A stretch of DNA of 6,198 nucleotides from an uncultured Thiomonas sp. (GTDB lineage: Bacteria > Pseudomonadota > Gammaproteobacteria > Burkholderiales > Burkholderiaceae_C): positions 1 to 6,198 of the forward strand of contig CALBRU010000007.1 of assembly GCA_937927695.1 (NCBI GenBank), given 5' to 3'. The translations under genes and the position numbers were made by a program. Under the pieces are notes generated by a model that was given only the letters and a program-made list of their open reading frames with translations, ran no database searches and was not told the origin of the DNA. Each line of letters starts with the position of its first letter. Within the stretch, counting starts at the first letter, position 1. Below, in pieces: positions 1 to 4,705 of the stretch.

Positions 1-263
1 ACGAGGGCGCCGACATGGTGATGGTCAAGCCGGGCATGCCCTATCTCGACATCGTGCGCCGGGTGAAGGACGAGTTCCACATGCCGACCTTCGCCTACCA
101 GGTGAGCGGCGAATACGCCATGCTCAAGGCCGCCGCGCAAAACGGCTGGCTCGACCATGACGCGGTGATGATGGAAAGCCTGCTGGCGTTCAAGCGCGCG
201 GGGGCCGACGGCATCCTCACCTATTTCGCCGTCGAGGCGGCGCGCAAATTGCGGCAAGGCTGA
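1..263 (+). CDS. hemB: 5-aminolevulinate dehydratase (porphobilinogen synthase), C-terminal part
   Basis: Partial gene cut by the left edge; the first complete codon is at position 3 and about 87 residues are visible, ending at TGA 261-263. HemB is the cytoplasmic enzyme that condenses two 5-aminolevulinate molecules to porphobilinogen in heme synthesis. The visible part carries the family's C-terminal signatures: the V-K-P-G-M-P-Y-L-D-I segment, whose lysine matches the second active-site (Schiff-base) lysine of the family, then Y-Q-V-S-G-E-Y-A-M, and finally K-R-A-G-A-D-G-I-L-T-Y-F-A. The end of the protein is where the family normally ends, so the 3' end looks intact. The cytochrome b gene follows after 18 bases on the same strand, so the two may be co-transcribed. 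The N-terminal half, including the first active-site lysine and the metal-binding region, lies outside the window. Confidence 0.96.
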   Translation, partial: EGADMVMVKPGMPYLDIVRRVKDEFHMPTFAYQVSGEYAMLKAAAQNGWLDHDAVMMESLLAFKRAGADGILTYFAVEAARKLRQG

Positions 264-270
264 ACCGCCC

Positions 271-274
271 GGAG
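271..274 (+). promoter_or_regulatory. Ribosome binding site (GGAG) of the cytochrome b gene
   Basis: GGAG lies in the 18-base gap after hemB, 7 bases before ATG 282. This is good Shine-Dalgarno spacing and supports that ATG as the start. Confidence 0.6.
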
Positions 275-281
275 CCGCTCG

Positions 282-959
282 ATGAAAGTCCGCGTCTGGG
301 ATTTGCCGCTGCGCCTGTTTCACTGGGCGCTGGCCGCCTGCGTGACCGTTTCCATCCTCACCGGGCTGATCGGCGGCAACGCCATGCAGTACCACTACTG
401 GAGCGGCTACACGCTCATTGCGCTGCTGGTGTTCCGGCTGGTCTGGGGCGTGGTGGGCAGCCGCCACGCGCGGTTCTGGAACTTCTTGCACGGGCCGCGC
501 GACATTTGGCGCTATGTGCGCGGCGACGATCCCCGCCCCGAACACCTGCGTGTGGGCCATAACCCGCTGGGCAGCCTGTCGGTGATCGCGCTGCTCACCG
601 TGGTCGCGCTGCAGGTCATCAGCGGACTGTTTGCCAATGACGAGATTTTCAACGAAGGCCCGCTGGCCAACTACGTCAGCGACCGCACCAGCGCGATCTT
701 TACCTTCTATCACACCACCATCGGCCAGCCGCTGATCTACGCCCTCGTCGGCCTGCACCTCGCGGCCATTGCCTATTACGCCGTGTTCAAGCGCGAAAAC
801 CTGGTGCGCCCCATGCTCACCGGCGATATCGACACCGTGGCCGGCGTGACGCCAGCGCGCGACACCTGGGGGCTGCGACTGCTGGCGCTGGTCATCGTGG
901 CGGCTGGTGGCGTGCTGGCGTGGTGGGTTTCCTCCCTGGGCAGCGTGGGCGGCTATTGA
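282..959 (+). CDS. Cytochrome b561-family (Ni/Fe-hydrogenase b-type cytochrome-like) membrane protein
   Basis: Predicted 225-residue inner-membrane di-heme cytochrome b of the bacterial b561 / hydrogenase b-type superfamily, which passes electrons between the quinone pool and a redox partner. Hydrophobic segments lie at about residues 12-32, 41-59, 97-117, 146-168 and 199-216: four core helices plus one at the C terminus. It opens with the family-typical V-W-D-L-P-L-R-L-F-H-W, giving H14 in helix 1. Other likely heme ligands are H38 at the start of helix 2 and H144 and H159 in or near helix 4; this assignment is by position only. The start ATG has a good GGAG site. It sits directly behind hemB, so heme supply and a heme protein may share a transcript. 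No partner cytochrome c or dehydrogenase gene is visible, so the electron donor and acceptor are unknown. A hydrogenase partner is possible by family, but the hyf-like operon in this window is on the other strand and has no NiFe site. The 3' end overlaps the convergent thpR gene by 7 bases. Confidence 0.88.
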   Translation: MKVRVWDLPLRLFHWALAACVTVSILTGLIGGNAMQYHYWSGYTLIALLVFRLVWGVVGSRHARFWNFLHGPRDIWRYVRGDDPRPEHLRVGHNPLGSLSVIALLTVVALQVISGLFANDEIFNEGPLANYVSDRTSAIFTFYHTTIGQPLIYALVGLHLAAIAYYAVFKRENLVRPMLTGDIDTVAGVTPARDTWGLRLLALVIVAAGGVLAWWVSSLGSVGGY

Positions 960-1522
960 AGTGATCGATTCAGCGGCCAGCGCCCGATGACGTCGTAACG
1001 TCCCGTACCCAACACGGAGTGCACCAACGCGAAGCCGCGCACCGGCCAGTGCAGCGGCGGGAAAGTGATCGGCGGCTGCGAAGCCTGCGCCCGCCGTGCC
1101 AGCGTGACATGCGGTGCGAAGGCGCGGGCATCGAATGGCAGACCGCGCTGGCCGACCTGCTCGGCCAGCGCCGTGCGCAACGACAGCAATTCCGCCGGGG
1201 ACTGCGACGGCGTGAGATGCGCGATGCCGCCGTGGCGCCACACCGCTGCCCGGTCGAGCGTAAGCGCGAAATCGGCCCAGTTGCGCGCCACCCGTTCGCC
1301 CACCTCCAGCAACGCCGCCACCTGGTCTGCGGGCACCCCATCCATGAACAATACGGTGAGATGCAGTTTGGCCGCAGCCGCCGGTCGCGCGGGCGGCGCC
1401 CACTGCCAAAGCGTCTGATGCTCCGCGAGGTGCTGGCGCAGCGTCTTGCCGGGCCAGAGTGCGAAAAACAGCCGCAGCGCAACGGGTGGGTGAGGCGGGG
1501 GTTCGAGCGGCCTGTCAATCAT
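953..1522 (-). CDS. thpR: RNA 2',3'-cyclic phosphodiesterase (2'-5' RNA ligase family, 2H phosphoesterase)
   Basis: A 189-residue cytoplasmic protein of the LigT/ThpR branch of the 2H phosphoesterase superfamily. These enzymes hydrolyse 2',3'-cyclic phosphate ends of RNA and can join tRNA half-molecules through a 2'-5' bond in vitro. Both defining H-x-T-x motifs are present: H54-L-T-V57 (bases 1352-1363) and H138-V-T-L141 (1100-1111), about 80 residues apart as usual. Near the start, R-L-F-F-A-L-W-P (residues 17-24) is the typical first strand of the family. Length is normal (about 175-190). The start ATG at 1522 is preceded by a weak AGGT at 8 bases, and residues 1-14 are proline-rich and poorly conserved in type, so a shorter start is possible. 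Its end overlaps the convergent cytochrome b gene by 7 bases. It has no evident functional link to its neighbours. Family assignment is strong; the physiological substrate is not known. Confidence 0.9.
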   Translation of the reverse strand: MIDRPLEPPPHPPVALRLFFALWPGKTLRQHLAEHQTLWQWAPPARPAAAAKLHLTVLFMDGVPADQVAALLEVGERVARNWADFALTLDRAAVWRHGGIAHLTPSQSPAELLSLRTALAEQVGQRGLPFDARAFAPHVTLARRAQASQPPITFPPLHWPVRGFALVHSVLGTGRYDVIGRWPLNRSLQ

Positions 1523-1598
1523 GGGGCTTGACCTGTCTGAATGGGGGAATAGCGGCTTGCGCTAAGGTTCGCTTCTACATGCTATTGAACCTCTAGCC
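1523..1598. promoter_or_regulatory. Divergent intergenic region between thpR and chaN, likely promoter-bearing
   Basis: This 76-base gap is the only place in the window where two genes are transcribed away from each other, so promoters for both are expected here. For the plus strand, TTGCGC (1557-1562) and TGCTAT (1580-1585) are 17 bases apart but match the sigma-70 hexamers poorly, and would leave a leader of only about 7 bases before chaN. TTGACC at 1528-1533 is a better -35 but has no matching -10 at the right distance. No clear promoter was seen on the minus strand, and no strong palindrome that would suggest an operator. Confidence 0.25.
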
Positions 1599-2603
1599 AT
1601 GCCAAACCGCCACGCCCCTGTACCGCCGTCTTCGTCTCCAGATGCCAACCGTAGGCGTCTGAACCTCGCGCTCGGCCTGGCCGCAGGCGGGCCGCTCTGG
1701 CTCGGGAGTCTGGCGGCGCAGGCCGCCGCCTTGCCGCCGCTGCCGCGCTACACCCAGCCGGTCGAGGCCCATTCACCGCTGGTCGGCCGCATTCTGCAAA
1801 GCGGGCAGCAATTCATCGCCCCGCAACAACTGGTGAGTGACTGCGCACGGGCCGCTCTCTGCATGCTGGGTGAGCAGCACGACCACCCCGATCATCACGC
1901 GGTGCAGGCCTGGATCATTGCCGCCCTGGCCCAGTGCGGCGAGTTGACCGCAGTCGCGCTGGAAATGGCGGATGCCGGGCAGCGTTTCGACGGCCCGCGC
2001 GACGCGCCCGAGTCCGTGGTGCGCGCCAGACTTCACTGGAACGAGGCCGGCTGGCCGTGGAAGCTGTACGCGGCGCCGGTGATGGCCGCCGTGCGCACCG
2101 GGGTGCCGGTGGTTGGCGTCAACCTGCCGCAAGCTGCGATGCGCCCCGCCATGCAGCAGGCCCGTTGGGACGCCAGCGTACCGCCTGCGGTGCGCCAGCG
2201 CATCCTCGACGACGTGGCCGAAAGCCACTGCGGCCTGCTGCCCGCGTCGCAGCTTCCGGCGATGGCGCGCATCCAGTTCGCCCGCGACGACAGCATGGCC
2301 GCGCACAGCCTGGCGCTGGCGCGGCCGGGCAAGACCGTGGTGCTGCTCACCGGCAGCTTTCACGCCAACCGGACTCTCGGCATCGCGCTGCATCTGGCGG
2401 CGCATGCCGCGCGCACCCCGCCCGGCGTTCCGCGTCCGCTCAAGGTCTTCAGCCTGCTGCTGCAAGGTCTGGCGCCCGATACGCAGGCCGAACTTCCGGC
2501 GGGCTACGACGCGGTGTGGTTCACCCCCGGCACCCCGCCGATCGACCACTGCGCCGAACTGCGACGGATGATGCAGGGCGAGAGGCCATCGGGCCAGCCA
2601 TAA
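1599..2603 (+). CDS. Exported ChaN-family (Tiki/TraB superfamily, DUF399) putative heme-binding protein
   Basis: A 334-residue protein of the ChaN/DUF399 family. The superfamily is defined by two G-x-x-H motifs, and both are present: G91-E-Q-H94 within L-G-E-Q-H-D-H-P-D-H-H (bases 1869-1880) and G252-S-F-H255 (2352-2363). A-L-E-M (residues 120-123) supplies the conserved glutamate, and W-P-W-K-L-Y-A-A-P (152-160) plus V-V-G-V-N-L-P (171-177) are typical of the family. Characterised ChaN binds heme and is linked to iron uptake; other superfamily members are metal-dependent proteases, so function remains open. The N terminus has an arginine triplet (18-20) followed by a hydrophobic, Ala/Gly/Leu-rich stretch to about residue 44, which resembles a Tat signal with cleavage near A-Q-A-A-A. 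No lipobox cysteine is present, so it is probably periplasmic and soluble, unlike lipoprotein ChaN. The start ATG has no visible Shine-Dalgarno, but a stop codon (TAA, 1563-1565) prevents much extension. It converges on the hyf-like operon. Confidence 0.85.
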   Translation: MPNRHAPVPPSSSPDANRRRLNLALGLAAGGPLWLGSLAAQAAALPPLPRYTQPVEAHSPLVGRILQSGQQFIAPQQLVSDCARAALCMLGEQHDHPDHHAVQAWIIAALAQCGELTAVALEMADAGQRFDGPRDAPESVVRARLHWNEAGWPWKLYAAPVMAAVRTGVPVVGVNLPQAAMRPAMQQARWDASVPPAVRQRILDDVAESHCGLLPASQLPAMARIQFARDDSMAAHSLALARPGKTVVLLTGSFHANRTLGIALHLAAHAARTPPGVPRPLKVFSLLLQGLAPDTQAELPAGYDAVWFTPGTPPIDHCAELRRMMQGERPSGQP

Positions 2604-2649
2604 CGCTAAAACCCCTAAAACATCTTGTGGCGCAGCGTTCGCCTCCGGG
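2604..2649. other. Short convergent intergenic gap between chaN and hyfI-like genes
   Basis: The 46 bases between the two converging stop codons contain no convincing rho-independent terminator: there is no stable GC stem followed by a T-run on either strand. A small stem (CGGG 2646-2649 with CCCG 2655-2658) extends into the hyfI-like gene and has no T-tract. A short direct repeat of TAAAAC (within 2606-2621) is the only other pattern. Termination may be rho-dependent. Confidence 0.4.
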
Positions 2650-3168
2650 TCAAGCCCGCCGCTGCACCGCCTGCATGATGCCTTCTAACAAGGCCACAGG
2701 GCTGGGCGGACAGCCGGGCACGGTGACGTCGACCGGCAGCACATCGGCCACGCGGCCACAGACCGCATAGCCCTGACTGTGCACCCCGCAGCCGCTGGCG
2801 CAGTCTCCGGCGGCGACCACCAGCCGGGGCTCGGGCATGGCGTCATAGGTGCGGCGCAGCGCCAGTTCCATATGGCGCGACACCGGGCCGGTGACGAGCA
2901 GCAGGTCGGCGTGGCGCGGGCTGGCGACGAAATGCACCCCCAGACCTTCGATGTTGTAGTAGGGGTTGGACAAGGCGTTGATCTCCAGTTCGCAGCCGTT
3001 GCACGAACCGGCATCGACCACGCGGATGGCCAGCGCCCGCCCGATCAGATGCAGCAGATCAGCCGAAATGCGCTGCACTTCGGCATCGGGCTGCGCTGGC
3101 AAGGACGAGATTTGCGGAGCCTCGCTGATGCGGCCCACGCGGGCGATTTGTCGCAGGGTCTTCCACAT
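2650..3168 (-). CDS. hyfI: Hydrogenase-4 component I-like / NuoB-type [4Fe-4S] small subunit
   Basis: A 172-residue member of the complex I 20 kDa (NuoB) / HycG / HyfI family, the peripheral-arm subunit that carries one [4Fe-4S] cluster next to the large subunit. The cluster ligands appear intact: C56-N-G-C59 in V-D-A-G-S-C-N-G-C-E, C123 in G-D-C-A-S-G-C-G, and C153 in V-P-G-C-P-P. C127 and C137 are additional cysteines. The order and wording are those of group 4 hydrogenase small subunits (D-A-G-S-C-N-G-C-E-x-E) rather than true NuoB, which has a tandem Cys pair. Residues 1-18 (M-W-K-T-L-R-Q-I-A-R-x-G) form the usual short leader of this family. It stops soon after the NuoB fold, about 80 residues shorter than E. 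coli HyfI or HycG (from memory about 250). It starts 7 bases after the hyfG-like stop with no clear ribosome site, so it is probably translated by coupling. It is the last gene of the operon. The gene symbol is by homology to hyf; the complex may not be a hydrogenase. Confidence 0.9.
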   Translation of the reverse strand: MWKTLRQIARVGRISEAPQISSLPAQPDAEVQRISADLLHLIGRALAIRVVDAGSCNGCELEINALSNPYYNIEGLGVHFVASPRHADLLLVTGPVSRHMELALRRTYDAMPEPRLVVAAGDCASGCGVHSQGYAVCGRVADVLPVDVTVPGCPPSPVALLEGIMQAVQRRA

Positions 3169-3175
3169 GGCGGCT

Positions 3176-4702
3176 TTAGAGATCGTGTCCGGAATAGGAC
3201 AGATTGAAGGATTTGTTGATCAGCGGAAAGTCGGGGACGATGTCGCCGATGACCGCCCATTCGATGGCCGGCCAGTTCTGCCACGACGGATCGTGCGGGT
3301 GGCAGCGGGCGATGCGCCCCTGCGTGTCGGTCTCCAGCGCGATGCACTGCGGCCCGCGCCAGCCCTCCACCAGCCCCAGCGCCAGACCGGGAGCCACGGT
3401 TTGCGGCCAATCTGCCCGCACGCTGCCGCCGGGCAGGCTGGCCAGCAGGTCGCTGCATAGCCGCAGCGCGGTGAACACTTCGGCGAATCGCACCGCCACG
3501 CGCGCGCCGACGTCGCCCTCCTGCGCCTGCGCAACCTCCACGCCCAGCGCGGCGTAGGGCGCAAAACCCGCAGCGGTGCGCAAGTCCAGCGCCTGCCCGC
3601 TGGCGCGCGCGGCCAGCCCCAGCATGCCCAGCCGCGCCGCCAGTTCGGGCGAGACCCGGCCGGTGGTCTGGAAGCGGTTTTGCAGACCCTCATGCTGATC
3701 CAGGATGTCCTTGAGCCGCCGCACTTCGACGCCCAGCAAAACCCCCTGGCTGTGCAGCATGGCCACGGCGTCGGCGTCCAAATCGAACCCCACGCCGCCG
3801 AGCTGCACCGCGTCCATGGGATAACGTGCGCCGAACACCCGCACGTTGAGCCGCAGCACGTCTTCCTTGAGGCGGCTGAACTGCGCCAGGGCAAAGCCGA
3901 AGCCGCCATCATTGGCAATGGCACCGATGTCGCCCAGATGATTGGCCAGGCGCTCGCGTTCGAGCAGCAGAGCGCGCAGCGCCAGCGCGCGCGGCGGCGG
4001 CTGCACCCCGGCCAGCGTCTCGCAGGCCATGCAATAAGCCCAGGCATTGGCCACGGCGCTGTCGCCGCTCAAGCGCGCAGCCAGGCGCACGCCGTCGTGC
4101 AGCGTCATGCCTTCGAAACGTTTTTCCACCCCCTTGTGGGTGAAGCCAAACCGTTCTTCCAGTCGCAGGATTTTTTCGCCGACGATGGAAAAGCGGAACT
4201 GTCCCGGCTCGATCACCCCGGCGTGCACCGGGCCGACCGGCACTTCATGCACGCCGTCGCCATCGACCGGGACGAAGGCGTAGTGCTCGGCCTGCGCCTG
4301 CCCGCAAGGGGTCTGCGGCAGCTCCGTACCGTGCCGCAGCGGATGGGCGTCGGCGCTCCAAGCGGTGTGACGCAGCCAGGGGCGCGGATCCATGCCCTGC
4401 GCCTGCACCCCCAGCAGGTCGCGCAAGGCGCGCTGCAGGCGGTCGGCCACGGGAAACTCGGCGTGCAGCCCGGGGTAATGCATCACCCCCGGTGCTAGAT
4501 TGAGCTGTAGCAGCGATAAGCTCTGCGCTTCCAGCCAGCAGGCATACAGCGACATGCCGCCGGACGACGTGTCGCGCGCCTCATTGCCCCACAGGGTGAG
4601 AAGGCGAGCGCCGCGCGCAGCCGCCGCATGAATATGGGCGGACCAGCCCAGCGCGTCCACGCGGTCGTGTTGGACAGGAAGTATGGCGCAGCGGGCTTGC
4701 AC
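3176..4702 (-). CDS. hyfG: Hydrogenase-4 component G-like large subunit (NuoC-NuoD fusion) lacking NiFe-binding cysteines
   Basis: A 508-residue fusion of a NuoC-like domain (about residues 1-135) and a NuoD/HycE-like domain (about 155-508), the large peripheral subunit of complex I-like membrane enzymes. Family marks: G-P-V-H-A-G-V-I-E-P-G-Q-F-R-F (157-171), F-T-H-K-G-V-E-K-R (187-195), E-R-L-A-N-H-L-G-D-I (250-259), and D-P-S-W-Q-N-W-P with D-F-P-L-I-N-K-S-F near the end. The NuoC fingerprint E-R-E-x-x-D-x-x-G is degenerate (Q90-R-A-L-R-D-L-L-G98). In NiFe enzymes the metal is held by R-x-C-G-x-C and D-P-C-x-x-C; here these read R210-L-S-G-D-S215 (bases 4058-4069) and S502-Y-S-G505 (3188-3199), so all four cysteines are gone and no NiFe centre can form. 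The protein ends at L508, with no cleavable C-terminal extension. The GTG start is supported by a perfect GGAGGT six bases upstream. Best description: large subunit of an Ehr-type (energy-converting hydrogenase-related) complex; redox substrate unknown. Confidence 0.92.
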   Translation of the reverse strand: MQARCAILPVQHDRVDALGWSAHIHAAAARGARLLTLWGNEARDTSSGGMSLYACWLEAQSLSLLQLNLAPGVMHYPGLHAEFPVADRLQRALRDLLGVQAQGMDPRPWLRHTAWSADAHPLRHGTELPQTPCGQAQAEHYAFVPVDGDGVHEVPVGPVHAGVIEPGQFRFSIVGEKILRLEERFGFTHKGVEKRFEGMTLHDGVRLAARLSGDSAVANAWAYCMACETLAGVQPPPRALALRALLLERERLANHLGDIGAIANDGGFGFALAQFSRLKEDVLRLNVRVFGARYPMDAVQLGGVGFDLDADAVAMLHSQGVLLGVEVRRLKDILDQHEGLQNRFQTTGRVSPELAARLGMLGLAARASGQALDLRTAAGFAPYAALGVEVAQAQEGDVGARVAVRFAEVFTALRLCSDLLASLPGGSVRADWPQTVAPGLALGLVEGWRGPQCIALETDTQGRIARCHPHDPSWQNWPAIEWAVIGDIVPDFPLINKSFNLSYSGHDL

Positions 4703-4705
4703 GGT

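Noticed and set aside
1019..1531. Plus-strand frame of 170 codons antisense to thpR
   Set aside because: Its Arg-rich composition has no family resemblance, while the minus-strand frame has both HxTx motifs.
1700..1750. GCC/GCG-rich repeat-like stretch
   Set aside because: It is explained by Ala/Leu/Pro codons of the signal sequence in high-GC DNA; no true tandem unit is present.
2606..2621. Direct repeat TAAAAC-CCC-TAAAAC as a protein binding site
   Set aside because: It is very short, occurs once, and sits between two stop codons rather than near a promoter.
2604..2660. Rho-independent terminator between chaN and hyfI
   Set aside because: Only a 4-base-pair stem without a T-tract was found, too weak to call.
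1934..2770. Plus-strand frame of 278 codons overlapping chaN and running into the hyfI region
   Set aside because: It is extremely Arg/Ala/Gly-rich with no domain, and is a frame-shifted shadow of chaN, whose motifs are in the other frame.
3680..4498. Plus-strand open frame of 272 codons antisense to hyfG
   Set aside because: It has no recognisable domain, is His/Gln-rich, and is fully covered by the conserved large-subunit gene.
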